A DNA stretch of 64,000 bases, from contig ONQD01000007.1 of the NCBI GenBank assembly GCA_900319865.1, positions 1-64,000 on the forward strand, in the 5' to 3' direction. The DNA comes from an uncultured Bacteroidales bacterium (lineage in GTDB: Bacteria; Bacteroidota; Bacteroidia; Bacteroidales; P3). The notes beneath the pieces were generated by a model. It saw only the letters and a list, made by a program, of their open reading frames with translations, did no database searches and had not been told where the DNA came from. A program made the translations under genes and the position numbers. Shown here piece after piece: positions 27,701 through 36,075 of this stretch; position 1 is the stretch's first letter, and each line of letters starts with the position of its first letter.

Positions 27701-30700
27701 CTCTCACTCCCGGCCGTCACACTATCACTGCGGTCATCAATGTTGCGGGCGACAGCGTCCCAACCAACGACACAATTGTCCGTACCGTCAACGTCCGTTT
27801 CTGCGGTGGTGAGTATCTCGTCGGTTCCTGCCTCGGCAGCCAGTATCCCAACCTTACCACGCTCATGGATACCATCCAGCACTCCGGTGTGGCAGGTGCT
27901 GTCACTTTCCGTCTCTGCGAAGAGGTGTTCAACGAACAGATTACTCTCGGTCCCATTGTGGGTACCAGTCCAACCAACACGGTTCGCTTCACCACCGAGG
28001 CCGGAGCTACCACCTATGCCAAGATTACCCACAATCCCACCAACGCCAGCAACTATGTCTTTGCCATCGAGGGTGCCTCCTATGTGACCTTCGACAGCCT
28101 CTACTTCTATGCTAACTATACTACTGGTACAGGCAACAGCATCTATGCCAACGTGCTCCGTATCGGTGGTTCTCAGCGCATCAACATTCATGATTGTGAA
28201 ATACGCTCCAAGGCTTCAACCGCCAGCAGCACCAACGCCAATGTTATCCTGCTTGGCGATGCCAACAGCTATATCACCATCAACAACTGTATCATCGATA
28301 GTGGTTACTATGGTGTGCGTTCGCTCAACAACAATCTTAGCGACAATATCACCATTTCCAACAACAAAATCCTCCACTTCTGGTATCAGGGTATTCATCT
28401 GCGCAACACCGACACGGTCTCCATCTCTCGCGATAGCATCGCTTCAGGTGTCGCTATTAATGCCAAACCCCTCACCGGTATCTATGTGGCCAATAGTATT
28501 CAAGCCAGCATCCAGCGCAACTTCGTAACTCTTACCGACCAGCGCACGGGTGGTAAACGTGGTATTGTTGTCAGCAACTGCCGTGGCACCAATATCGACC
28601 GTGTCACCCTCTATAATAATATGATTACTGTCTATGGCACCGCTGCCGCCTCGCTTGTCTCCACTGGCATCTACATCGACTCGCTCTGTCGCAATGTCAA
28701 TGTCTACTACAACACGGCAGCTGTCTATGCAGGTCCCACCCAGCCCAACACTATGGCTTTCTCCTGCCAGCGTTCGTCCAATATCCACGTACTCAACAAT
28801 ATCTTCGACAACCGCAGTCAGGGCTATGCCTACTATGTGGCCATCGATACCTGTATCGCCAGTTCCAACTTCAACGTCTACTACTCCAACGCTGTGCCTC
28901 ATCCCACCACCGGTGCCCGCAAGTTCGCCAAGTGGGGAGCCAACGAACCTGTCTGCCTCGACAGCCTCCGTGCCATCAATGGTAAGGAGACCAACTCCAT
29001 CGAGGAATATCCTTACTATGTCTACTATCCCACCAACCTCAAGCTCAAACTTGCCCAGTTCTCCGACAAGGCACAGTATAATCCCGATGTCATCACCGAC
29101 GTCTTTGGCATCACCCGTCCTCAGATTCCTACTCCCACCATCGGTGCTCACGAGTTCATCCGTTGTTCGCACGACGTCTCTGTCGCCGAGCTCCTCTCCC
29201 CGGTCATGCCTGCCATCACCACGGGCAATAATCCCGAGGTACTCAACATCGAGACCGATTCAATCCTCGTTCATGTACGGTTCTATAATAATGGTGAGTC
29301 GCCTGAGACCAATGTTACCTGGTCGGCCTATTTCGCCAATGTCTCACCTACCATCTCTTCCGAGGTACGCACCATCCGCAATATGCCTATTGGCCGTCTG
29401 ATAGAGGACAGCGTCAAGGTACCTTCGCCTCTTGGCATCCTCGACACCCACTATATGGTTGTCGAATGCAATCTGTCTACCGCTTCGTCCGACTGCGACA
29501 TGGTAAACAATTTCGACACAGCCCAGTTCTTCATCTATCCGGCCTACGACCTCCAGTTGGTCTCTGTGGCCGTCGACAGCACTGTGGACGAGAAACACTG
29601 CCGCATGTACCAGGTACCTCTCCGCTACACCCTCAAGAATGCCGGTAAGAAAGACTTCCCGGGCGATTTCGCCTTCACTCTCGGCTACGACTACTATTGT
29701 CACCAGCCCTCCACTCAGAGCTTCCCCAACTTCCCCGGAAGCGACAATACCGATGTCCACACCTTCGGCTCGGGCAACGACCTGCCTGTCGGTACCAACC
29801 GCGATGTCCTGCTCTCCGTTCCCAACCAGCCCAACCTCTATCCCACCGGCTACATCGGAGATATCACCGTCCGTTTGCGTGGTTTCGTACATCATGAATT
29901 CGATGTCAAGTATCATAACGACACCACCAACTATATCAACATCACTTCCAACCACACTCCCGAAATGCCCATCGCCCACGACACCATGGTCGACTATGGC
30001 ACCTATGGCAATCTCTATGCCACCCAGAACGCCAACCGCACTATCCGTTGGCATCGTGACACCACCAGTGGTAACTTCTTCTACAACGGCAACAACAACT
30101 ACAACCGTTCCACTCACTGGAGCGAAACACCGCAATATTTCCACGACTCTACCTACTACCTCGCCTGCCTCAGCACCCGCAACTGCACCAGCTACTATGC
30201 TCCCATCAACGTGGGCATCAATCCTCCGCTCTACTACGATGTCTCTATCTCCGAAGTGCGTTCGCCTCGTGCCTCTGGCCGTGTCTATCTCGAGAAAGAC
30301 ACCGTCACCCTCCGCGTGGTCAACTATGGTAGTCAGGCCATCAGCAATATCCCCATTGCATTCAAATTCATGAACGCCAACGGCCGTGTCACCTATCTCG
30401 AAGTCCACGACACCGTCCGCACTACCATCCCTGGCCGTGTAGGCGACAATGTCAGCTACTACGACTTCACCTTCGATACTGCTCTGCTCCAGAACACCGC
30501 TTCGGCTCTCGTCCAGACACAGTATACCCTCAACGCTTGGGTCTACCATCCCGACGACCAGCAGCGCGGCAACGACACTCTCCGACATATCCACAACTTC
30601 AAAGCCTTGCCCGAATCTGTCTACGACAACTTATTCACCGACAACAACTGGTATATCACCGCTACCGAAGGCTTCGATATTAAGCATGTCTCCTTCAACG

Positions 30701-33700
30701 AAATCGACAATCAAATGCCCGACATGATAGGCTACGACAATCTCTGGCTGGGCTCCTACAATGCTGCTCAGGCCGAGGTGCCTACCCTCTTTGTGCGTCG
30801 CGGCACGCAGGACACTATCACCATCGAGGTGGCCAACAACCAGAATGAGATGGACTCCAGCACCGCTGCCAGCCTCTTTGTGGCCATCGACTACAACCGC
30901 GATGGTTTCTACGACTTCGTCAACGAGGAGAACATCAATCCCCAGCCCTCTCTCCTGGGCAAGGGTTATAAGGTGCGCAGCCGTCGCCCCATCAGCATTC
31001 CTTATACCGTACCTGAATATGCTCACTATGGCTATCAGCGTATGATTGTTTGGGTCGAAGGCGACTCTACTGCCTTTATGGATTATCCCACAAATGCCAC
31101 TCACGCCAACGGCCAGATTCAGCAGTACCTCTTGTACGTGCAGGAGGATGTCGAACTCGACTCTGTTGATGCTGCCCTTACCCGTGTGGCCGCTCCGCGC
31201 AATCCTATTGTTACCGAGAACAACCACTATGTAACTGTCATGCTGGCCAACAAGGGCGCTACGCCTCTCACCAGCGCCACCATTGAATATGCCTTCAACG
31301 ACAACTACCATCCTGCCCAGTCAGGCACCATCAATTGGACTGGTAACCTCGACCCGGGCAAGAGCGTTCCTGTCCGTCTCGACTCTATCGACTTCTATGA
31401 AGGCACCACCGACCTCCTTTGCACCGTGTCCGTGCCGGGCGATACTTTCCATACCGCCAACAATGAGCTTCATTATCGGTTCCACCGCTACTTTGTGGTC
31501 GAAGCCACTGTGGCCGATAGCTTTGATGTGGGCATCAACAAGTGGTATGTGCCTGCAGGCTACAACAACTACACCCGCAACTATTTCGAGCGTGGCATCC
31601 CTGCCAAGTCTCACATCGTTTCGGCCTACTCTCAGCCCAATGCGCTCATCACCAGTACCACCGAGTCGGTGGTCACGGGTGTCCATGGCAACCGCAGTGT
31701 GGTCTACTCTCCCATCATCAACATCCAGCAGATTAAAGTCGACACCATCAAGTTCCTTATCAGCAAGGATATGGCCGAGGGTGCCTTCATGTGGATGGAA
31801 TATCTCAACTATGAAAAGAAATGGGTTCTTCTCGACCATCCCAGTGCTCGTTGGGGCGCAGAAGATAACCCCAGCTGGTACGACCAGCAGGAAGGCTGGA
31901 CAGGCTCTACCAACAACGGTGAGTATATCCCCGTCAGCATTCCCACCACTGGTACCAGCGGTAACTTCCCGCAACGCCTCCAGTTCCGTTTCATCTTCAC
32001 CACGCCTGTCACCACCTCTTCTTCCGCCAGCTTCGGTGATGGTGCAGCCATCGACAATCTGGTCATTGGCCGTGCCCGTCGCGACTACGATGTGGGTGTT
32101 GTCGATATTACATATCCTGTCCACCCGCAATTTGGTCAGACCATCCATCCTCGTATCCTCATCCACAACTACGGTCTGAAGGCAGTTTCTGATATTCCCG
32201 TCAGCTATCGTCCTTATGGCACCTACCTTGCTCGTGAGGCGGTATGTCCCGACACTGTCCCCATCGATGGCGATATCGAGTTCGAGTTCCCCGATCCTTT
32301 CATTATCACCAATGCCTTCCCCGATACTTTTGACATCACTGCCTTCACCCGCATGCAGCACGATATCTACTACGACAACGACTCAACCACCAAGACATTC
32401 ACTCTTTCGCCCTTGCAGAACGACCTCCAGCTCTCCAGCATCGTGTCGCCTCTCAGAAGTGTAGTGGCTGGCGACAGCATGTACATCACGGTCCGTATGC
32501 GTAACTTCGGCCAGAACGAAATCAACGCCATCGACATGGTCTACTCCTATAATGCTGGTACTCCCGTTCGCGAGCATGTCGAATTCAACACCTATCTGGG
32601 TCATCCGCTAGGCTCTGGCGAGTACTTCAACTATACCTTCCGCCACCGCGAACGCTCCACTATGGGTACCATGGAACTCACCACTTGGGGCGAATACGCA
32701 CAGGATGTTTATCCATACAACGACACTCTCTCCATGCTCATTTCCGGTGTCTCGGCCATTACCGATGTGGAAGTCGAAGGTGCCTTTGTGGATATCCGTT
32801 ATACCGATCATGACCCCAACGACACATTGTATTGGCAAAATGTGGGTATTGCAGTCAAAAACATAGGTGCTCGTATGGTCAACAACTTCACCATTGGCTT
32901 TTGGTACGATAATGACACCTCCAACCGTATGGAGCAAACATTCTACCGTGAAAACGGCCTTGCTTCTGGCGAACGTGCTGTTCATTACGTCACTAGGGCC
33001 GTTCGACAACGTTCCGCCCCATACGATTATATCACTTCCTATGTCTCTGTCCCCAACGATACTAATCAATCCAACGACACCTCCTTCACTATTCTGCCTC
33101 TCACCACCGAGTTAGGTATTATCAAACTCCAGGTGGAAGAGAACAGGACCGACTCTTGCCGCATCCGTGCCGTTCTCACCAATACGGCCAACCTGCCCTA
33201 CAACAACAACATCAATATTGAGGCTGTCATCAATGGCAGTGACCCCATCAAGACCTCGCGTCCTCGTTACGACAGATATATCGAACCGGGTCAGACTATC
33301 CATCTCGATTTCATCAATAATCAGGGCAACTACCGCAAGATTCCTAAGTCGCCCACCCGCACCTATCAAGGTACTGGCCTTCTGAGACCGCCTAGCCCCG
33401 ACGCTAATCCCGCCAACGATCAAACCACCATTATCGAAGTCGTCAACTACTTTGAGGATGTCCCCATGGTTCAGGACTTCAAGTTCGGTCTGGAGCAGAA
33501 CTATCCCAACCCCTTCGATGGTTCTACCCGTATCGAGTTTGTCATCCCGTCCAGTGGTCAGGTACGCTTCTTCGTCAACGATGTTGTGGGTCGTCAGGTC
33601 TACGAGAGCACTGGCCTCTATTCCGGAGGCCGCAACACCATCTCCTTCAACAAGGGCAACCTCTCCTCGGGTGTCTACTACTATGGCATTGAGTATAACG

Positions 33701-33735
33701 GTCAGCGCCGTTTGCGCAAGATGATTCTTAAATAG
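21709..33735 (+). CDS. Giant (4008 aa) multidomain surface protein with T9SS sorting domain
   Basis: Signal peptide MKKSFLLLGLIFALGVSTAHA; ATG 21709 is chosen over a TTG at 21646. Domains by approximate residue: jelly-roll/MAM-like N-terminus (20-230); CARDB-like beta-sandwiches; right-handed beta-helix 1 (~645-1094, closing DIFGTTRN ... LGAYEVT); lamin-tail-like domain (~1298-1428); more CARDB units; beta-helix 2 (~2038-2484, closing DVFGITRP ... IGAHEFI); GEVED-like domain (~3057, VAIDYNRDGFYDF); choice-of-anchor-J-like domain (~3264-3457); and a C-terminal type A T9SS sorting domain (~3911-4008: GLEQNYPNPFDGSTRIEF ... LRKMILK). It should cross the outer membrane by T9SS and stay on the surface. 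Codons become strongly C-rich after the first ~2 kb. Its stop overlaps the tilS start. Role (adhesin or glycan binding) unknown. Confidence 0.93.
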   Translation: MKKSFLLLGLIFALGVSTAHAQIQQFFSQDFETGSPVNYTVSNAASAQTQATTVSGGSRSMKLVHTQGEQIIMTLDTIDFSVDGTLNYYTLEFMHIAFVNPTLSSARTTVCYIEVKRPGETAWRQLNSTNYNMTEGGCQEFVSTGSFSNQSYMEWRQDNVPNNSMWKAERFDLEQLFQGVSVTDKKLIIRFIVNSRTAATSTDAWYIDDIRVRASSQAIVAPVIDMRLFPDALNYPSSRGAHVEGDVTTTVLQGINSDSVFIDYRVGNNPTVYRSFMTRTGVANRFAGRIPFYGYDTLIHYHVVAQDSTTNHNTTTYPKNSNQWLTFKCVRGSTNTGQMTGNQTNVSAFPFPNDADARSEYIYDSTTMASLGFKPGYINRFRFILSSSPQTVTRPRLQIRMSNVPNYYGRTSGGDNTKFNASSMQIVYDSVFVIEQAAAGSYKMVELQDTFFYAGGAILVQVFYDGNVDVSATPVKHVPVASQKLSLFTEGMGAHLHYNPFTTDISYFEYGTEANTRPWIQFFETANVPLIYDCGVSGFSYPSETTPCNVGTDSVVVWLKNYGVREINAVRMWYRIDNQPAIFYDWTGSLPGGDSVRVHLNDNQAFSVGYHTIRAWVDDTLTITQDNIRVRDHEPYNDTSFSRFASCDGPYHGERTIGTGASAHFESLEKCLYVLSRCGIDGPLTIKMPAGIYDVTTFPYIPGTSATNLVTFEPISGQASVTFRRSRNGINSNAEALVDMSEAHGIRFNNITFANGRFADNRCNVLVQLGSNSAHCHFENCTFVDSNMINNSARALIHTGYSDSVTIVNNTFYGGTIGIDVRGAAPDILSVGNVVQYNNLTHQVNTAISVVNQSNVLVDSNFANDVQTNASYIVLGQYVYGSSRITRNKVFSSKGSCCIGVSDMHGSASGYGVVANNMVVSLFDGSTNMLTTPLNIIKGSYLKVVFNSVRMNSPQFVNVAAATLGSDVISNIYFQNNVIASFDSTNYAFNFMPGDNPTNLHVDHNCYYSASGVLNKITGVNYHNINAWRSALPSDVGSVNGNPNYTNGSVSRVDLRSFNALLRNVGVPVPEVTDDIFGTTRNATAPSLGAYEVTALSIDFTPVEFVSPEPDYCGAPASIPVEVAIRNTGNGTYTYSSSTPIYIYYSIDNGPVQSFTVNRDCGPMDTIHFLSTRTMALPSGANNTDRTYSIKWWVKCSLDPDDLNDTSVYTVLSRYAAPAPTPINISVPYNTAATITPTLGIVSWPVNYYTTGTARQQRSGISWYHSMDDPEKFYYGPTLVTTPLYDDTTFFISQKRNLPLVKITEVQVNKAYPGVTTPMPSWMHAQTNFAIELTNIGDYPANLEGDSVLVIQSNQAAKVWVLPNVTIQPGACLMLQFKTNNDPSDSTRTIYAPSSAQVTPAYTANFAVVYRDGHGVADAVPFNAVITTPSTQAISWSNQNIPASVWQGNAIDLAKGASTATPPVNTPTAGARRIAWPTNSPTSSPTPTATLWQVATANTPMQVGTVEENLIRYFDNGCEGARSQVTISVTNVPVNDLAVDYPVVDTGCNLSTAEPVSVLVHNYGSSPVAPVVLHYSLDGGATIACTDTIASGIGSRSSVYHTFSSTLNMHLSHDTTFHVKVWVDAVTSDISHSNDTNEGYYYSAYTPEPPVVVSPRTVNYGDTLHLEALGLPSNSRVAWYDAHHVALDTTTGVFATPYIYHPDTFFVKSIALRNVPSTHVGNLTAVANNNYPSPYNPKTRYVKEQYIYTADQIIAAGHQAGEIGSISFYLESLGNNVNSFTFDYYTIKIGPTTASTFTGSGSNIPFLTGLTQVYSASNLTLSAQNIGWVQHDFDTPYQWDGTSNIVVEVTRALSTAGISAGANTRYTAQANTVVTKQNASTDQAAQPTGARGGNRPDIIFGFLEPVGCESAESAVHIQVTGIPAVDASITWPDGMDTVVYTSCDSNAFTVKLSNLGSNNINEYILRYKIDNNAWAQTTGNANNLPLSYYRIVPLCQVPLTPGRHTITAVINVAGDSVPTNDTIVRTVNVRFCGGEYLVGSCLGSQYPNLTTLMDTIQHSGVAGAVTFRLCEEVFNEQITLGPIVGTSPTNTVRFTTEAGATTYAKITHNPTNASNYVFAIEGASYVTFDSLYFYANYTTGTGNSIYANVLRIGGSQRINIHDCEIRSKASTASSTNANVILLGDANSYITINNCIIDSGYYGVRSLNNNLSDNITISNNKILHFWYQGIHLRNTDTVSISRDSIASGVAINAKPLTGIYVANSIQASIQRNFVTLTDQRTGGKRGIVVSNCRGTNIDRVTLYNNMITVYGTAAASLVSTGIYIDSLCRNVNVYYNTAAVYAGPTQPNTMAFSCQRSSNIHVLNNIFDNRSQGYAYYVAIDTCIASSNFNVYYSNAVPHPTTGARKFAKWGANEPVCLDSLRAINGKETNSIEEYPYYVYYPTNLKLKLAQFSDKAQYNPDVITDVFGITRPQIPTPTIGAHEFIRCSHDVSVAELLSPVMPAITTGNNPEVLNIETDSILVHVRFYNNGESPETNVTWSAYFANVSPTISSEVRTIRNMPIGRLIEDSVKVPSPLGILDTHYMVVECNLSTASSDCDMVNNFDTAQFFIYPAYDLQLVSVAVDSTVDEKHCRMYQVPLRYTLKNAGKKDFPGDFAFTLGYDYYCHQPSTQSFPNFPGSDNTDVHTFGSGNDLPVGTNRDVLLSVPNQPNLYPTGYIGDITVRLRGFVHHEFDVKYHNDTTNYINITSNHTPEMPIAHDTMVDYGTYGNLYATQNANRTIRWHRDTTSGNFFYNGNNNYNRSTHWSETPQYFHDSTYYLACLSTRNCTSYYAPINVGINPPLYYDVSISEVRSPRASGRVYLEKDTVTLRVVNYGSQAISNIPIAFKFMNANGRVTYLEVHDTVRTTIPGRVGDNVSYYDFTFDTALLQNTASALVQTQYTLNAWVYHPDDQQRGNDTLRHIHNFKALPESVYDNLFTDNNWYITATEGFDIKHVSFNEIDNQMPDMIGYDNLWLGSYNAAQAEVPTLFVRRGTQDTITIEVANNQNEMDSSTAASLFVAIDYNRDGFYDFVNEENINPQPSLLGKGYKVRSRRPISIPYTVPEYAHYGYQRMIVWVEGDSTAFMDYPTNATHANGQIQQYLLYVQEDVELDSVDAALTRVAAPRNPIVTENNHYVTVMLANKGATPLTSATIEYAFNDNYHPAQSGTINWTGNLDPGKSVPVRLDSIDFYEGTTDLLCTVSVPGDTFHTANNELHYRFHRYFVVEATVADSFDVGINKWYVPAGYNNYTRNYFERGIPAKSHIVSAYSQPNALITSTTESVVTGVHGNRSVVYSPIINIQQIKVDTIKFLISKDMAEGAFMWMEYLNYEKKWVLLDHPSARWGAEDNPSWYDQQEGWTGSTNNGEYIPVSIPTTGTSGNFPQRLQFRFIFTTPVTTSSSASFGDGAAIDNLVIGRARRDYDVGVVDITYPVHPQFGQTIHPRILIHNYGLKAVSDIPVSYRPYGTYLAREAVCPDTVPIDGDIEFEFPDPFIITNAFPDTFDITAFTRMQHDIYYDNDSTTKTFTLSPLQNDLQLSSIVSPLRSVVAGDSMYITVRMRNFGQNEINAIDMVYSYNAGTPVREHVEFNTYLGHPLGSGEYFNYTFRHRERSTMGTMELTTWGEYAQDVYPYNDTLSMLISGVSAITDVEVEGAFVDIRYTDHDPNDTLYWQNVGIAVKNIGARMVNNFTIGFWYDNDTSNRMEQTFYRENGLASGERAVHYVTRAVRQRSAPYDYITSYVSVPNDTNQSNDTSFTILPLTTELGIIKLQVEENRTDSCRIRAVLTNTANLPYNNNINIEAVINGSDPIKTSRPRYDRYIEPGQTIHLDFINNQGNYRKIPKSPTRTYQGTGLLRPPSPDANPANDQTTIIEVVNYFEDVPMVQDFKFGLEQNYPNPFDGSTRIEFVIPSSGQVRFFVNDVVGRQVYESTGLYSGGRNTISFNKGNLSSGVYYYGIEYNGQRRLRKMILK

Positions 33736-35072
33736 TGCTTCAGCAATTCATAGCACATGTGGCTCAGCAGCACCTCTTCCCCACGGGGCAGCAGGTGCTG
33801 CTTGCTGTTAGCGGAGGTGTCGACTCTGTGGTCCTCTCCCATCTCATGCACCGTGCCCACTTCCCTTTCGCCATTGCCCACTGCAATTTCAACCTGCGTC
33901 CGGGCGACAGCGACCGCGACGAGCTTTTTGTCCGCAATCTGGCTCTCCAGTATGGGGTTCCCTTCCATGTGCAGCACTTTCAAACCCTCCACTACGCCCA
34001 CACCCATAAGCTCAGCGTCGAGGATGCTGCCCGTCGTCTGCGCTACGACTGGTTCCTCACCCTCTGCCAAACCCATGGCTATCCAGCTCTCCTCACCGCC
34101 CACCACCGCGACGATTCCAACGAGACCTTCTTCCTCAACCTTCTCCGAGGCACTGGCCTCTCCGGTCTCCATGGCATCCTGCCGGTGCAGGCCCATGCGG
34201 TACGTCCCTTGCTTCCTTTTGGCCGCGACGACATCGAAGCCTATGCCTCCCGCCACCACCTCGACCATGTGGAAGACCTCACCAATGCCTCCCTCGACTA
34301 CCGTCGCAACCAGGTGCGCCACCAACTGCTCCCACTCCTCCGTCAACTGCAGCCCGCTGCCGACCGCACCGTTTCCGCCACCATAGTCCACCTCCAGTCA
34401 GCCGAGCATCTCTATCAAGTCCTGCTCCAGCCGCTCACCAAACAGCTTCTTTCCTCCCTCCCCGATGGCACATACCGGCTCTCCCTCAACTTCGCCGACC
34501 TCTTGCCCGCCCTTGCCCAACCCAATCTGCGCTTCCAGCTGCTGTTCGAAATGCTTCACCCCTTGGGATTCAATTCCGCCACCGTCGCCACCATCTCCGC
34601 TGCATCCCGCTCCGGCAGCCGCTTCTATTCCCCCTCCCATTGCGCCATTCTCGATCGCGACGCTCTCCTCATCACTCCCCTCTCCGCTCCCCCTGCCTCC
34701 GAACTCCTGCCCCCAATCCATCTTCAGTCTATCCCCATCTCCCACCTCACCCTCAATCCTCGCTCTCTGCCCCCCACCCAGGCCCTTTTCGATGCCGACA
34801 CCGTCCGTCTGCCGCTCTCCCTGCGTCATTGGCGGCAGGGCGACCGTTTCCAACCTTTCGGCATGTCCCGTGGTTCCCAACTCCTCAGCGATTTCTTCTC
34901 CAACCATAAGTTCAGCCTGCTCGACAAGCAACGTCAGCTTCTTCTTGTCGACTCCACCGATGCCATCCTTTGGGTTGTGGGCCACCGCACGTCCCATCCC
35001 CACCGCATCTCTCCCGCCACCCGTTTCGCCCTTCTTGTTTCCCTTCTGCCTGTTCCTGCTCCGTCACTATAG
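33735..35072 (+). CDS. tilS: tRNA(Ile)-lysidine synthase TilS
   Basis: 445 residues. Modifies C34 of tRNA-Ile(CAU) to lysidine with ATP and lysine, needed to read AUA. PP-loop SGGVDS at residues 26-31, LLTAHHRDDSNETFFLNLLR and RGTGLSGLHGI in the N-terminal domain, and a C-terminal TilS domain (LSLRHWRQGDRFQPFGM, KLLDKQRQ-like FSLLDKQRQ). The start is GTG at 33735, sharing its first G with the TAG stop of the giant gene (TAGTG); no earlier start is possible without overlap. The gene is strikingly C-rich on the coding strand. It has no visible promoter of its own. Confidence 0.93.
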   Translation: MLQQFIAHVAQQHLFPTGQQVLLAVSGGVDSVVLSHLMHRAHFPFAIAHCNFNLRPGDSDRDELFVRNLALQYGVPFHVQHFQTLHYAHTHKLSVEDAARRLRYDWFLTLCQTHGYPALLTAHHRDDSNETFFLNLLRGTGLSGLHGILPVQAHAVRPLLPFGRDDIEAYASRHHLDHVEDLTNASLDYRRNQVRHQLLPLLRQLQPAADRTVSATIVHLQSAEHLYQVLLQPLTKQLLSSLPDGTYRLSLNFADLLPALAQPNLRFQLLFEMLHPLGFNSATVATISAASRSGSRFYSPSHCAILDRDALLITPLSAPPASELLPPIHLQSIPISHLTLNPRSLPPTQALFDADTVRLPLSLRHWRQGDRFQPFGMSRGSQLLSDFFSNHKFSLLDKQRQLLLVDSTDAILWVVGHRTSHPHRISPATRFALLVSLLPVPAPSL

Positions 35073-35663
35073 GCCCTCCTTGTCCGTGCAGCATCTATCC
35101 GCTCCGCCGCTTTAGCGATGGTGCAATCCCTTTTTTCATAATCATCCTGGAGGCAACGTCAGCACATCAAGAGAGTATTCAAACGTCACAGCGGCTGCGT
35201 TGGGGCAATAAATGTGGTTTCAGGCGTAACAGCGGCAGAGTGTGGGTTCCATTTGACCAGACAAACGTCACGGCGGCAGCGTCCCCTTTAGAAAGGGGTG
35301 CCACGACAGTGGCGGGGTATGTATCCCGCTGGCGGAGCCAGCACAAATTGCAAAAGTCTTTTAATTATATGGACTTTCTGCATTTGTTTTTACGATACAT
35401 ACCCCCGGCTTCGCCGTACCTCTCTATACCCTTATCCTTTCCGCCCTCTACTTTCTGATTATTTTGAAACTATTCACAGAGTATAGTTTTCGTTTTATTT
35501 GCAAAATATATTTTAATTATATGATGTAACATACCACAATATATGTATTTTATGACATTATTACTTATTTCTATAGATAATGATGTAAATATATCGAATA
35601 TTAAATGATTATAATTTGTCTGCTAAAAAGACCATAAATAGAGTCTGAAAAGGGAAAAAGGTG
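35073..35663. other. ~590-bp gene-free gap: inverted copy of repeat B and an AT-rich stretch
   Basis: After tilS comes a C-rich stretch (35073-35140), then repeat B copy 2 in inverted orientation (35180-35422), then very AT-rich DNA to the promoter at 35664. No credible gene. Confidence 0.6.
35180..35422 (-). repeat. Dispersed repeat B, copy 2 (inverted)
   Basis: The reverse complement of this stretch matches 38208-38455 almost throughout: tacggcgaagccggggg, gctggctccgccagcgggat, cgccactgtcgtggcacccc, ggggacgctgccgccgtgac and a degenerate second and third copy of the ctgccgctgtgac half-unit. Three successive hairpins are visible (gctggc/gccagc, gccac/gtggc, cccctttc/aaagggg). With copy 3 it brackets the peptide/lipoprotein island as an inverted pair about 2.8 kb apart. 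Confidence 0.85.
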
Positions 35664-35671
35664 TATTTTTG
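35664..35671 (+). promoter_or_regulatory. -7 box (TATTTTTG) for the peptide/lipoprotein pair
   Basis: TATTTTTG matches TAnnTTTG, about 157 bases upstream of the ATG at 35829. No good -33 element is seen. Confidence 0.5.
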
Positions 35672-35828
35672 CAAACGAAAGAAGAAAAAGGTGAAATGAG
35701 GTAAGTGACAGACACAGTGTGCGAAGTAACGTTTGTACGCAGTGTCTTTAAGTGTAAAATAATCGATATTCACTTCATTTTTGATTCTTTTTCCCCAAAT
35801 AAGAAGAACATAAAAGTAATAATTAAAG

Positions 35829-36014
35829 ATGAAAGATCTAAAAGAAAAACAGTACATGACTCCTACTGTGAAGGTGGTGAGTTTCAAAGTTGAGAATGGA
35901 TTCGTTTCCATGGAAGTAAAAAGCCAGCAATCTCAAACATTAGAAGCGCAGGCTCCTGGTGATCAGTCTGGTCAAGCCGAAGGTATGTTCCGCAGAGAGT
36001 TAGGCGGAAATTAA
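35829..36014 (+). CDS. Small (61 aa) protein with YMTPTVKVVSFKVENGF motif
   Basis: No signal peptide or membrane segment. The N-terminal half carries QYMTPTVKVVSFKVENGF, resembling many short Bacteroidales proteins with a YxxPxxxVxxFxVExGF-like start encoded beside fimbrillin-type lipoproteins. The C-terminal half is polar and Gln/Gly-rich (QSQTLEAQAPGDQSGQ) and ends FRRELGGN. It is 61 bases upstream of the FISUMP lipoprotein, so the two are probably co-transcribed. Function unknown; it could be a secreted peptide or an accessory of the lipoprotein. Confidence 0.7.
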   Translation: MKDLKEKQYMTPTVKVVSFKVENGFVSMEVKSQQSQTLEAQAPGDQSGQAEGMFRRELGGN

Positions 36015-36075
36015 TATTCAGATGTTTGTCCAATCCATTATTTTGTAATACCAAAACAAAGCAAATATCGATAAA

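Noticed and set aside
27106..28191. 361-residue minus-strand frame inside the giant gene
   Set aside because: Shadow; the giant protein's beta-helix and CARDB-like repeats continue through this part in the plus frame.
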